Assembly: GCF_045277565.1 (NCBI RefSeq)
Contig: NZ_CP123584.1
Span: forward strand, 4,376,106 to 4,440,105
Origin: Aliisedimentitalea scapharcae
GTDB lineage: Bacteria > Pseudomonadota > Alphaproteobacteria > Rhodobacterales > Rhodobacteraceae
DNA length: 64,000 nt
Reading direction: 5' to 3'
The position numbers were made by a program, and so were the translations under genes. Positions 14,673-23,671 of this stretch are shown in pieces. Under the pieces are notes generated by a model. That model was not told where the DNA came from and did not search any database. It worked only from the letters and a program-made list of their open reading frames with translations. Numbering within the stretch: position 1 is the first letter of the stretch; each line of letters opens with the position of its first letter.

Positions 14673-15995
14673 TTAATTGGTGGTGGTCTCCAACCCGTCG
14701 GGTCTTCCCACCACGACAAAATGCAAACCGTCGGGTTTCAACCATTCGCGCGCAACCCGTTTGATATCCTCCAACGAGACGGCATTGATCCGGTCATTGC
14801 GAGTCGCGATGTAGTCGATCGGCAATCCCTGTATCTGCATCCCGACCATGATCCCTGCAATCTGGCCATTGCCATCGAATCGCAACGGATAGGCACCGGT
14901 CAGATAGGTCTTGGCGTCCTCCAGCTCCTTGGGTGTCACCCCTTCGGTCGCCATATGTGTCCATTCATCATGGATCACCTTGATCGCCTCGGCGACCTTG
15001 TCATTCGAAGACGCCACGCTGCCCATGTACAAGGATGCCAGATCCTTGGGCACCAGATAGGAATAGACCCCATAGGTCAGCCCGCGTTTTTCACGGACTT
15101 CGGTCATCAGACGGGATTCAAACGACCCGCCTCCCAAAATCTGGTTCATCACGTAAACGGCAAAGAAATCATCGTCATCGCGGTCAATACCCTGATGGCC
15201 AAACATCACCGTGGATTGCGGGGTATCATAGTCGACCACTGTCACACCGCCAGGAATTGCAACCTCGGCTTTGACCGGGAACGCGACCCCGGTGTCCGGC
15301 AGATCGCCCAACAGGCGGTCCAACAGCTCTCCCAACTCTTCTGGCGTAATGTCACCGACGGCCGACACATACAGCCGGTCCCGGGCAAACACGGCCCGGT
15401 GCGCGGCGAACATGTCGTCACGGGTCAACGCGGACACGCTCTCGGTCGTGCCCTTGCCATCGGTTTCATAGGGATGATCCTCATAGGCGGCCTCGGCAAA
15501 GGTGCGCCCGGCGATGGCTCCGGGGTCTTTGGCGTCCGACTTCAGGCCGGACAGCACCTGCGCGCGCACCCGTTCCAACGCGTCTGGATCAAACCGGGGC
15601 TTCATCAGGGTATCGCGCAACAGGTCAACGGCCTGATCGCGGTTTTCGGTCAGGAACCGGGAAGACAGCGACATCGAATCGCTGCGGGCATCATGGGCGA
15701 ACGACGCCGCAAGAGATTCCACCGCACGGGCATACTCCTGGGCGTTCAGGTCCCCCGACCCTTCCTCGAGCAGCCCGGACATCAGATAGATCGCCCCGCG
15801 TTTGCCCGGCGCATCCAGCGACGTCCCGCCGCGGAACCGCAATTCCAGCGCGGTAAAGGGAATTGAATGCTCTTCGACCAGCCAGGCCGTGATCCCGCCA
15901 GGCGACACGACTTCCTGGATCTTGATTTCGGCCTGCACTGGCAAGGCCAGGACAACAGCAACCGCGGTCGCCCAGATCAGACGCAGATGTTTCAT
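14673..15995 (-). CDS. M16-family peptidase-like protein, probably non-catalytic partner
   Basis: Secreted/periplasmic M16 (insulinase-like) family protein, 440 aa, with signal peptide MKHLRLIWATAVAVVLALPVQA. The HxxEH zinc motif is absent: the corresponding region reads KRGAIYLMSGLLEEGS. The C-terminal M16 domain, with MTEVREKRGLTYGVYSY, is intact. It overlaps the catalytic M16 gene upstream by 4 bases (15992-15995). This matches the known bacterial arrangement in which one subunit carries the zinc site and the other supplies the substrate-binding Arg/Tyr. It likely forms a heterodimer with its neighbour. Confidence 0.9.
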   Translation of the reverse strand: MKHLRLIWATAVAVVLALPVQAEIKIQEVVSPGGITAWLVEEHSIPFTALELRFRGGTSLDAPGKRGAIYLMSGLLEEGSGDLNAQEYARAVESLAASFAHDARSDSMSLSSRFLTENRDQAVDLLRDTLMKPRFDPDALERVRAQVLSGLKSDAKDPGAIAGRTFAEAAYEDHPYETDGKGTTESVSALTRDDMFAAHRAVFARDRLYVSAVGDITPEELGELLDRLLGDLPDTGVAFPVKAEVAIPGGVTVVDYDTPQSTVMFGHQGIDRDDDDFFAVYVMNQILGGGSFESRLMTEVREKRGLTYGVYSYLVPKDLASLYMGSVASSNDKVAEAIKVIHDEWTHMATEGVTPKELEDAKTYLTGAYPLRFDGNGQIAGIMVGMQIQGLPIDYIATRNDRINAVSLEDIKRVAREWLKPDGLHFVVVGRPDGLETTTN

Positions 15996-17335
15996 TGGGT
16001 CTTCTCCTCATCCCGCATCAACCATCCGGTGACGGACCGCTCCGGTTGGAACAGATCACGGGCTGCTGCGATAATTTCCTCGCCCGTAACGGCCTGCACG
16101 ATATCCGGCCACTGCTGAACATCCTCGATCGTAAGTCCACTGGTCAGCGCCCGCCCATAGCGGTTGCCGATCCCGTCCACATTGTCCCGGGCATAGATTT
16201 CCGAAGCCCGCAATTGCAATTTGATCCGCTCCAGCTTCTCCTGATCCACGCCCTCCGCAATAAACCCGGCAACGGCCTGGTCCAGCGCGTCTTCGGCCTG
16301 CTGCAGACTCACCCCTTCGGCAGGAACAACAATCAAACCAAAACTGGTTTCGTCCAGGGCAACGCCATTGTAAAAGGCCCCGCTGTAGACGGCGGTCTGG
16401 GTTTCGAACTGCAATTTGTTGGTCAGATAAGACGTGGTCCCACCGCCCAAAAGTTTGGCCAGCAGAAACAGGGCGGCGGCCTCTTCCTGGTCACCGGCGT
16501 CGCGTTCAGGGGCCAGATAGGACCGATGCACATAGGGCTGCGCCACACGGGCATCGCGAAAGATCAAACGGCGTTCGGCCGTCTGGGGCGGTTCCTGCGC
16601 CCGGTACCGCTCGGGCAGCTCCGGATTGGCAGGGATCACGCCATAATACTGTTCGGCCAAGGCCCGCACCTGATCAGGATAGACATCTCCGGTCACCACC
16701 AGAATTGCATTGTTGGGCGCGTAATAGGTTGAATAGAACGACAGCGCGTCGTCCATATCCAGCTCTTCCATCTCGTGACGCCACCCGATGATCGGCACCC
16801 CATAGCGGTGGTTCAGATATTGCGCGGCATTCAATTGTTCGCCAAACAACGCACGGGGATTGTTGTCGGTTCGCTGGTTGCGCTCTTCGAGAATAACATC
16901 ACGTTCGGTGACGATATCGGTTTCCGTCAGACGGATGTTGCGCATCCGGTCCGCTTCCATTCGCATCATCAATTCCAGACGATCCGCGGCAATGCGTTGA
17001 TAATAAGCGGTGTAATCATAGCTGGTAAACGCATTGTCCCGCCCGCCATTGGCGGCCACGGTTGCCGACAATTCTCCGGCTTCCAATGTGTCCGTGGCCT
17101 TGAACAGCAGATGTTCCAGAAAATGAGCCACTCCGGATTGTCCCTTGGGTTCATCCGACGATCCGGCGCGATACCAGACCATGTGCTGCACGACCGGCGC
17201 GCGGTGATCTTCGACCACCACGACATCCATTCCGTTTTGCAACGTAAATGTTGTCACCGCTTCATCCGGGGCGGCTGATGACCCGGTGCCGATCCACCCG
17301 AACAGGGCGGCGGCGCATACGATCCTGCGGATCAT
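15992..17335 (-). CDS. M16-family zinc metallopeptidase (catalytic subunit)
   Basis: Periplasmic zinc peptidase of the M16B type, 447 aa. The start is the ATG at 17335 (MIRRIVCAAALFGW), preceded by GGAGG; residues 1-21 look like a signal peptide. The inverted zinc motif HFLEH is at residues 71-75, with the distal Glu in the TERDVILEERNQR region near 150. It is upstream of and translationally coupled to the non-catalytic partner. Substrates are unknown. Related pairs degrade peptides, and PqqL-like members act on small proteins. Confidence 0.92.
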   Translation of the reverse strand: MIRRIVCAAALFGWIGTGSSAAPDEAVTTFTLQNGMDVVVVEDHRAPVVQHMVWYRAGSSDEPKGQSGVAHFLEHLLFKATDTLEAGELSATVAANGGRDNAFTSYDYTAYYQRIAADRLELMMRMEADRMRNIRLTETDIVTERDVILEERNQRTDNNPRALFGEQLNAAQYLNHRYGVPIIGWRHEMEELDMDDALSFYSTYYAPNNAILVVTGDVYPDQVRALAEQYYGVIPANPELPERYRAQEPPQTAERRLIFRDARVAQPYVHRSYLAPERDAGDQEEAAALFLLAKLLGGGTTSYLTNKLQFETQTAVYSGAFYNGVALDETSFGLIVVPAEGVSLQQAEDALDQAVAGFIAEGVDQEKLERIKLQLRASEIYARDNVDGIGNRYGRALTSGLTIEDVQQWPDIVQAVTGEEIIAAARDLFQPERSVTGWLMRDEEKTQ

Positions 17336-17427
17336 GCATAGTCCTCCAATTGCGACATGCCTGTAACCTACGTCAGCCGTGGCCACAGACAAGAAGTCAT
17401 ATCGCAATTGTGAGGATATTGGCGGAT

Positions 17428-17946
17428 TTACAGGTCGCTTGGCGGAGCGGACGGTGTCCCAAACCCGGAGCGACGGAATTTCTCGGTCTCATTGAACGGA
17501 TTCAGCGACTCTTTGCGATAGGCCTGTGCATATCGGTCGACCGGGAACAGCTTGATCCGCCCCGTACGTCTGGCCCGTTTGCGATAGGCCGCATCTTCGG
17601 TCGCCAGCGAACTGCGCACACCCGGTTCAACGCCATACCGGCTCGCAGCCGTGACCAACGCCCCATCAGACCCCGGAATTGCCGCATTCGGGTCAAGCGC
17701 GCTGGAGCGTCCACCCAAGGCCGCAACCAGATCTGCCTTTGGCGTCGGATCGACCAGATTTCCGCCACCCGGCGTCGGCGCTGGCAAGGCACTGTAATTG
17801 GTTGGCGGCGTCAGGGGTTTGTTGGGCAGCACCATGAATTCATCCGGCCCCGGCCCATTCGGGCGCAGGTCACGCAATCCTTTTTGCGCACAGCCCGACA
17901 CGGCAATGGCACCGACCAGTACAACGATAAATGGCGAGATCCGCAT
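17428..17946 (-). CDS. DUF3035 family lipoprotein
   Basis: Predicted lipoprotein of 172 aa. The ATG at 17946 opens MRISPFIVVLVGAIAVSGC, with a lipobox whose cysteine is residue 19. The mature part is Pro/Gly/Asp-rich with no catalytic motif that I recognise, and it ends in PFNETEKFRRSGFG, a signature of DUF3035 proteins in Rhodobacterales. It lies between lspA, the enzyme that would cleave its signal peptide, and the M16 pair, probably in one operon. Its function is not known. Confidence 0.85.
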   Translation of the reverse strand: MRISPFIVVLVGAIAVSGCAQKGLRDLRPNGPGPDEFMVLPNKPLTPPTNYSALPAPTPGGGNLVDPTPKADLVAALGGRSSALDPNAAIPGSDGALVTAASRYGVEPGVRSSLATEDAAYRKRARRTGRIKLFPVDRYAQAYRKESLNPFNETEKFRRSGFGTPSAPPSDL

Positions 17947-17999
17947 GGGCCCCAACTCCTGCCTATTTGCGAGGCTTTTAACCCATTTGAAACCAGAGG

Positions 18000-18488
18000 T
18001 CACGCGGGCTTTTTGCTGCGCCCCTCGAACAGGACCAAACCCGCCGCTCCGGCAAAGACAAAAATGTCGGCCACATTGAAAACAAACGGGTTTTCGATGC
18101 CACAACACGACATGTTCAAAAAGTCGAGAACATAGCCATACAGCAGCCGGTCCACCACGTTGCCCAGCGCGCCGCCGATCAAAAGACCAGCGCTGAGCTG
18201 CATCAGGCGCCGGGGGTGTGATCGCTGAACCCAGACGGCCACCGCCAGACACACGACCAGCGAAAACCCGATCAACAGCCAGCGGGCGGTATCGGACCCT
18301 CCGTCAAAGAGCCCGAAATTGATGCCGGTGTTTTCGCCATAGCGAAAATTCAGCAACGGCGGCAGCACGTCGATGCTGCGAATGCGGGACAGCTCCATCC
18401 AGTGAACCACCAGATATTTGCTGGCCTGATCCGCCAAAAAGACCCAAAACCCGGCCCAGAACATCAAACGTGCACCCATCGCAATCAT
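18000..18488 (-). CDS. lspA: Signal peptidase II (prolipoprotein signal peptidase)
   Basis: Inner-membrane aspartyl protease that removes lipoprotein signal peptides, 162 aa with four predicted TM helices. The catalytic aspartates are D113 in GNVVDRLLYG and D141 in FNVADIFVFAG. The ATG at 18488 lies 3 bases after the purH stop. A second ATG at 18479 (MGARLMFW) has the better-spaced AGGATG ahead of it and may be the real start. It is co-transcribed with purH and the DUF3035 lipoprotein. Confidence 0.96.
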   Translation of the reverse strand: MIAMGARLMFWAGFWVFLADQASKYLVVHWMELSRIRSIDVLPPLLNFRYGENTGINFGLFDGGSDTARWLLIGFSLVVCLAVAVWVQRSHPRRLMQLSAGLLIGGALGNVVDRLLYGYVLDFLNMSCCGIENPFVFNVADIFVFAGAAGLVLFEGRSKKPA

Positions 18489-18491
18489 CCT

Positions 18492-20081
18492 TTAGTGACG
18501 GAAGTGACGCATACCGGTGAACACCATGGCCAGACCTGCGTCATTGGCCGCCTTGATCACCTCGTCGTCACGCATCGACCCACCCGGTTGGATCACACAG
18601 GTCGCACCTGCGGCGGCGGCTTCCAGCAGTCCGTCCGCAAATGGGAAAAACGCATCCGACGCCACGGCAGATCCTTTGGCGAGACTGTCGGGCAGACCCA
18701 ATTCATTGGCCATGCGCTGCGCCTTGGAGGCGGCGACATTGGCGCTGTCCAGGCGGCTCATCTGGCCAGCCCCCACACCGACGGTTGCATTGTCACGGAC
18801 ATAAACGATGGCATTGGATTTGACATGTTTGGCAACTTTCCAGGCAAACAGCAGATCCTGCATTTGCTCTTCGGTCGGGGCCTTTTCGGTCACCACCTTC
18901 AGATCATCCATACCGATGTATCCGACATCCTTGTCCTGAACCAGCATACCACCGGCAACCTGCTTGTAGGCCACGATGGGCTTGCGCGGGTCGGGCAGAC
19001 CATCGGTCAACAGCAGACGCAGGTTCTTCTTGGCGGCAAAGATGGCCTTGGCCTCGTCCGACGCTCCCGGAGCGATCACCACTTCGGTAAAGATCTCGAC
19101 GATCTTGGCGGCGGTGTCTGCATCCAGCGGCTGGTTCAGCGCCACAATCCCGCCAAAGGCCGAGGTGCGGTCACAATCAAACGCTTTCTGGTAGGCGTCG
19201 ACCAATGTCGCACCGCGGGCCACCCCACAGGGGTTGGCGTGTTTGATGATCGCCACCGCCGCAGTGTCTGCCGGATCGAATTCCGCGACCAGCTCATAGG
19301 CGGCGTCGGTGTCGTTGATGTTGTTATAGGACAGTTCCTTGCCCTGCAGCTGCACCGCAGTGGCCACACCGGGGCGGTTCGTCCCATCGGTATAGAACAC
19401 AGCTTTTTGGTGGCTGTTCTCGCCATACCGCAGAGTCTGTTTCACTTCACCTGCAACGGCCCGACGACGCGGGGCCTCCAGCGCCAGCGCACCAGCCATC
19501 CAGGTCGATACTGCTGCATCATAGGCCGCTGTGCGGGCATAGGCGGTCTGGGCCAGCTTCTGGCGGAACCCGTATGAAGTCTGACCGTCGTTGGCGTCCA
19601 GTTCCGCCAACAGCGCGTCATAATCCTGCACATCCACCACCACGTTCACAAACAGATGGTTTTTCGATGCCGCGCGAATCATCGCCGGGCCGCCAATGTC
19701 GATGTTTTCGATGCAGGTGTCATAATCGGCACCCTTGGCGACGGTTTCTTCGAACGGATACAGGTTCACCACCAACAGGTCGATGGCACCGATCCCATGG
19801 TCGGTCATCGCCTGAACATGGCTGTCCTTGTCGCGCAGCGCCAACAGACCCCCATGCACCATCGGGTGCAGGGTCTTGACCCGGCCGTCCATCATTTCTG
19901 GGAACCCGGTGATTTCGGCCACATCCTTGACCATCAACCCGGCATCGCGCAGCGCCTTGGCAGATCCGCCAGTCGACAACAGCTCGACCCCACGGTCGGC
20001 CAATGCCTTTCCCAGCTCGATCAGGCCGGTTTTGTCGGAAACGGAAAGAAGCGCGCGGCGCACGGGATGCAGGTCGGTCAT
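18492..20081 (-). CDS. purH: Bifunctional AICAR formyltransferase / IMP cyclohydrolase
   Basis: Catalyses the last two steps of de novo IMP synthesis in the cytosol, 529 aa. The N-terminal MGS-like cyclohydrolase domain (about 1-200) starts RRALLSVSDKTGLIELGKAL. The C-terminal formyltransferase domain carries the KHANPCGVARG motif and ends with IQPGGSMRDDEVIKAAND. The length is normal. It is in a run with the upstream heparinase-like and rsmB genes and the downstream lspA. Confidence 0.98.
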   Translation of the reverse strand: MTDLHPVRRALLSVSDKTGLIELGKALADRGVELLSTGGSAKALRDAGLMVKDVAEITGFPEMMDGRVKTLHPMVHGGLLALRDKDSHVQAMTDHGIGAIDLLVVNLYPFEETVAKGADYDTCIENIDIGGPAMIRAASKNHLFVNVVVDVQDYDALLAELDANDGQTSYGFRQKLAQTAYARTAAYDAAVSTWMAGALALEAPRRRAVAGEVKQTLRYGENSHQKAVFYTDGTNRPGVATAVQLQGKELSYNNINDTDAAYELVAEFDPADTAAVAIIKHANPCGVARGATLVDAYQKAFDCDRTSAFGGIVALNQPLDADTAAKIVEIFTEVVIAPGASDEAKAIFAAKKNLRLLLTDGLPDPRKPIVAYKQVAGGMLVQDKDVGYIGMDDLKVVTEKAPTEEQMQDLLFAWKVAKHVKSNAIVYVRDNATVGVGAGQMSRLDSANVAASKAQRMANELGLPDSLAKGSAVASDAFFPFADGLLEAAAAGATCVIQPGGSMRDDEVIKAANDAGLAMVFTGMRHFRH

Positions 20082-20105
20082 ATCTTGGCAGTCCTTCGTG
20101 AAGGC

Positions 20106-21848
20106 TTATTCGGTAAAATCGGGTTCGTCCCGGTTCAGGTCACGCACCGCAATTGCAGTCTCCTGCGCTTTGCTTAACGTCCACCGGATGCGGGTCGCAT
20201 ACTCCATTGCGCGCCCGGATAGAACGATCTGTTTTGTCGCGCGCGGCTTTAAACGGCCTTTTTCCAGATAAACAGAGGGTTCCAGCCCCAATTCTGCAAT
20301 CCCATCGTGGCGAAAGACCCAGATTTCCCCACTTTTGAGCGCCATCGACACCGCAGCACCGCCCAGATCCAGCGCCGCATCCACGTCCGGATGCAAATGC
20401 AGACGGATATCAAACCCGATTCCCTGCAACTTCATCGCGTCCATTGTCTGGTCGAATTGACGTTTGGACGCATCATCCATCGCCAGCAACATGTCTTCGC
20501 CTGCCACCCCCCGCCCATCAAAAGACAACTCCAGCGTGCGCGCGTGGGTCAGCCCGAATTGGCGGGCATAGCCATCGTGCCCGCCCTGGAACCGGAACCC
20601 GTCGCTGATCTCGTTCAACTCGAACGGAACATCCTTGGGCCCTTCGATCAGGGCTTCGTACCCGGTGCCTTTTTGCGGCGCGGCCAGACGGGCGCTGGAA
20701 TGACCGTCCAGACACAATGTCGAATGCGACGGGGTTGCCCGCCCGGCACGGCGCCATTCCACGCCAAAGGTTTCACCCGAACCGCAATTGACAATCAACG
20801 GCCTGCGTCCCGACGTCAGTTCAAACGCCAATGTCGATGCATGGGCATTGTGCGAGGCTGCGGATTTCGGAGGGCGCGACGCATCCACGATGACCGACGT
20901 CCGCCTGGCCGAGATCCGCGCATATCCCATCGCCAAACCGTTGGCATGGCGCTCCACCACATGGCTGGCTGCCAGCGCATGATCCAACCGCCCTTCCAGC
21001 CCGCGACCACCACCGTGGAACCGCGCCAACCCACCATCTGCATGGCGCAGGGTCCGCAGGGTCGGCGCAATCCGCTCAATCGCCGCCGTATGTGCAGGGG
21101 GCACACCGCGCCCGGCCTCGTGCAGCGCTGCCGCCGCCCAGGTGAGCAGGGTGAACACTTCCAGCAATTCTTCGGGGTTGCGCGTCGGGAGACCACCCTG
21201 GCCATCAATCTGGACCTCGCATTCATGCGCCAGCGCCCGCACTGCCGGGTCGGCCAGATCCTCGCGTCCTTCCAATGCCAATCCCGCATAGATCAACCCG
21301 GTCAGCGCCTCGAACCGGGGCAATCCCGGCGATGCGCCCTTCCAGCGTTTGGACAGAAACCAGGTCTGCTGGGACAAGGACCGGAACAACGCGTTGCTTT
21401 GATCCCCCTGCGCGCCGCGCAACAGAAACACGGCGTGGTTGATCCAACGGATCACGCGGCGTCCGGTCAAATCCGGGGTCCACCCCGGCCCCTGCCCGTC
21501 GCCATGCGCCTCGATCCAGCCCCAGACCCATTTCTGGGCCTTTTCGCGCGCCGAAAAATCTCCGACCGCAGCCAGATCATCCAGCCAGGCAAACCCATGG
21601 CGTTCTGCGTCAAAATCAAAATTCGGGGCCTGAACATCCCACAACCCGGTGTCTTTGGATTCGACCAGAAAACCCGCGAACAGCAAATTGCCCGCCACCA
21701 TCTGACGGCCCCGGGCGAAACTGCCCACGGTGCGCGGTTCAGGTTGTGACACGAATCCCTTTGCTGCGCGCTGACGCCGGGCCAATCGCGCAAAGAGACT
21801 GTTCAGCAGCCGGGTACGTCGGCTGGCCATCTTTCCAGGGTAGGACAT
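20106..21848 (-). CDS. Heparinase II/III family protein
   Basis: Predicted polysaccharide lyase-type protein of the heparinase II/III family, about 580 aa. It has an N-terminal alpha-helical toroid (residues ~60-320) and a C-terminal beta-sandwich that begins near SHNAHASTLAFELTSG and LIVNCGSGETFG. No signal peptide is evident. The start is uncertain: ATG 21848 (MSYPGKMASRR) is used, ATG 21830 (MASRRTRLLNS) has GGAAAG ahead of it, and a GTG at 21926 has no good ribosome site. It sits between rsmB and purH, a conserved place in Rhodobacterales, but its substrate is unknown. Confidence 0.85.
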   Translation of the reverse strand: MSYPGKMASRRTRLLNSLFARLARRQRAAKGFVSQPEPRTVGSFARGRQMVAGNLLFAGFLVESKDTGLWDVQAPNFDFDAERHGFAWLDDLAAVGDFSAREKAQKWVWGWIEAHGDGQGPGWTPDLTGRRVIRWINHAVFLLRGAQGDQSNALFRSLSQQTWFLSKRWKGASPGLPRFEALTGLIYAGLALEGREDLADPAVRALAHECEVQIDGQGGLPTRNPEELLEVFTLLTWAAAALHEAGRGVPPAHTAAIERIAPTLRTLRHADGGLARFHGGGRGLEGRLDHALAASHVVERHANGLAMGYARISARRTSVIVDASRPPKSAASHNAHASTLAFELTSGRRPLIVNCGSGETFGVEWRRAGRATPSHSTLCLDGHSSARLAAPQKGTGYEALIEGPKDVPFELNEISDGFRFQGGHDGYARQFGLTHARTLELSFDGRGVAGEDMLLAMDDASKRQFDQTMDAMKLQGIGFDIRLHLHPDVDAALDLGGAAVSMALKSGEIWVFRHDGIAELGLEPSVYLEKGRLKPRATKQIVLSGRAMEYATRIRWTLSKAQETAIAVRDLNRDEPDFTE

Positions 21849-21938
21849 GCTCTGTTGCCTCATACGCTCTTTGGCGTTTGCGGCCAGCATAGCGGGTGCC
21901 GGATCACGTGTCACCGACTTATCCACCTTGCAGAAGGC

Positions 21939-23240
21939 TCAGGCGGCTTTCTGCAGGCAGGCGATGTAAAACCCGTCCATTCCGCCCAAATCAGCCCAGA
22001 AATCAGGGCGCAAGCGCAATCCGCCTTCTTCGGTTACCCAGGCCGGATCCACCCCGGGCAGGAGCAACGCCTCGCGGTTCACCGACATGTCCTCGAACAT
22101 ATCCAACGCCTCTTCGACCTGGCATTCGCCTTCGTCGGGCAGCAGCGAACAGGTGCAATAGACCAAACGCCCGCCGGGTTTCACCAGCCCCCAGGCATGG
22201 GCCAGCATCTGCGCCTGCAATTCAATCAACGCGCCAAATTCCGATCCGTCCTTGGCATGGGGCAGATCCGGATGGCGGCGCATGGTCCCGGTTGCAGAAC
22301 AGGGCGCGTCCAGCAATACGGCGTCATACTGACCCGCCTGTTCCAGCGCATCCCCGACAACCAGCGTTGCGCTCAACCCGGTCCGCTCCAGATTCTCCCG
22401 CACCCGCGCCATGCGGCCTTCGGACAAATCACACGCCGTGACATCCGCCCCCGCGGCGGCCACCTGCAACGTCTTGCCCCCCGGTGCGGCACACAGATCA
22501 ATCACCGCCTCACCGGGCTGCGCGTTCAAAACCCGCGCAGGGATCGCAGCGGCAGCATCCTGAACCCACCAATCACCGGCATCATATCCCGGCAGCCCTG
22601 ATACCTGGCCGGCATTGTCCAATCGAACAGACCCGGTGGCCAGCACCTGGCCACCCAATGCCGTCAGATCCAAGCCAGGTTTGCCCGAAATGTCCAATGG
22701 CGCGCCGGTGAATTGGGCCAATTCCATCCCCGCCACCGCGGGCGCACCCCAGGCCTGGACCAAAGGCGCGCGCAGCCATTTCGGCAGGCGCGGCACCCGC
22801 AACCGGTTCCACTCGACCGGGACCTCCTCGGCCATCTTGCGCAAAACCGCATTGACCAACCCTTTGAGCTGGCCGTGACGCCGGTGTTTGCCGATGATCT
22901 CGACCATCGCATTCACCACCCCATGGCTGGCCGCTCCATGGGCCAGCTCCACGGTGCCCAACCGCAAGGCATTGCGCACCATCAACGGTGGATTCTTGCG
23001 CAGGTGCTTGTCCAACAACCGATCCGCCCGCTCCATCCCGCGGAGGGTTTCCAAAGCCAACCGTTGCGCGCGCGCCCGATCTTCGGGTGGCAGCTTGTCC
23101 AGCATGCCGGCGCTCAGACATTCCGACAGCAACCGCCCCTCACCCAGAATCTGATCAAGCAACTGGATCGCGCTGCGCCGCGCCTGAGTGGCAGCCTGTG
23201 CGGCGGCCCGTGTGGCGGCCTGTGGGACAGATTGGGACAT
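21939..23240 (-). CDS. rsmB: 16S rRNA (cytosine(967)-C5)-methyltransferase
   Basis: SAM-dependent m5C methyltransferase, 433 aa. The NusB-like RNA-binding domain covers roughly residues 20-150 (RAQRLALETLRGMERAD). The methyltransferase domain follows, with VIDLCAAPGGKTLQVAA as the SAM loop, DAPCSATGTMRRHPD as motif IV and VYCTCSLLPDEGE as motif VI with the catalytic Cys. The N-terminus is Ala/Gln-rich and not conserved. It starts 74 bases from the divergent SDHAF4-like gene. Confidence 0.95.
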   Translation of the reverse strand: MSQSVPQAATRAAAQAATQARRSAIQLLDQILGEGRLLSECLSAGMLDKLPPEDRARAQRLALETLRGMERADRLLDKHLRKNPPLMVRNALRLGTVELAHGAASHGVVNAMVEIIGKHRRHGQLKGLVNAVLRKMAEEVPVEWNRLRVPRLPKWLRAPLVQAWGAPAVAGMELAQFTGAPLDISGKPGLDLTALGGQVLATGSVRLDNAGQVSGLPGYDAGDWWVQDAAAAIPARVLNAQPGEAVIDLCAAPGGKTLQVAAAGADVTACDLSEGRMARVRENLERTGLSATLVVGDALEQAGQYDAVLLDAPCSATGTMRRHPDLPHAKDGSEFGALIELQAQMLAHAWGLVKPGGRLVYCTCSLLPDEGECQVEEALDMFEDMSVNREALLLPGVDPAWVTEEGGLRLRPDFWADLGGMDGFYIACLQKAA

Positions 23241-23314
23241 TTTGGCTCCTTGGCGCTGGGTTGTGCCGGTACGACGGGGGCGTATATCATGACATCAGGA
23301 TAAAGGAACCCGCG

Positions 23315-23506
23315 ATGAGCGATCAGCCCACACCAGATACCACAGACCTGCCCCCCGCCGCCCAGCGCGCCCTGGCCGAAGCCGACGCCCGTCGCAAGGC
23401 GGCCGCAAAACAGGACGCCCTTCCAAAGGAGCTGGGTGGACGCGACGGCCCGGACCCGGCCCGGTATGGCGATTGGGAAAAAAAGGGCATTGCCATAGAT
23501 TTTTAA
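23315..23506 (+). CDS. DUF1674 / SDHAF4-like succinate dehydrogenase assembly factor
   Basis: Small 63-aa protein whose C-terminus, GGRDGPDPARYGDWEKKG plus IAIDF, is the signature of DUF1674. The eukaryotic SDHAF4 members of this family bind the flavinylated SdhA subunit and promote assembly of succinate dehydrogenase. The N-terminal 35 residues are low-complexity, charged and Ala-rich. The ATG at 23315 follows AAAGGA. The gene is divergent from rsmB and convergent with dapB; the intervening space is filled by an intergenic repeat. An SdhA-assembly role in this organism is inferred from the family. Confidence 0.9.
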   Translation: MSDQPTPDTTDLPPAAQRALAEADARRKAAAKQDALPKELGGRDGPDPARYGDWEKKGIAIDF

Positions 23507-23530
23507 GACACCCCGCAAGCGACGGGATCA

Positions 23531-23658
23531 GGGGGCTCTGCCCCCTCGGCCTTTGGCCTCACCCCCGGAGTTTTTCCGCGAGATGAAGCCGCAGAGCCAG
23601 CGCTCCCTTTCATCTTGCCTGAAAAACTCCCGCCGGAGGCAGCGGCCACTGGCCGCTT
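23531..23658 (+). repeat. Two-hairpin intergenic element, copy A
   Basis: Copy A of a five-member family. Hairpin 1 is GGGGGC-TCT-GCCCCC (23531-23545) and hairpin 2 is GGCC-TTT-GGCC (about 23548-23558). The core follows: CCCCCGGAG, a T5 run and then GAGATGAA (23562-23587). A second core lies inverted at 23608-23636, so the 3' half forms a large imperfect palindrome. It ends with a GCGGCC-ACT-GGCCGC hairpin. It begins 24 bases after the DUF1674 stop, between convergent genes. Confidence 0.8.
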
Positions 23659-23671
23659 TCGGTCTCGAGTA

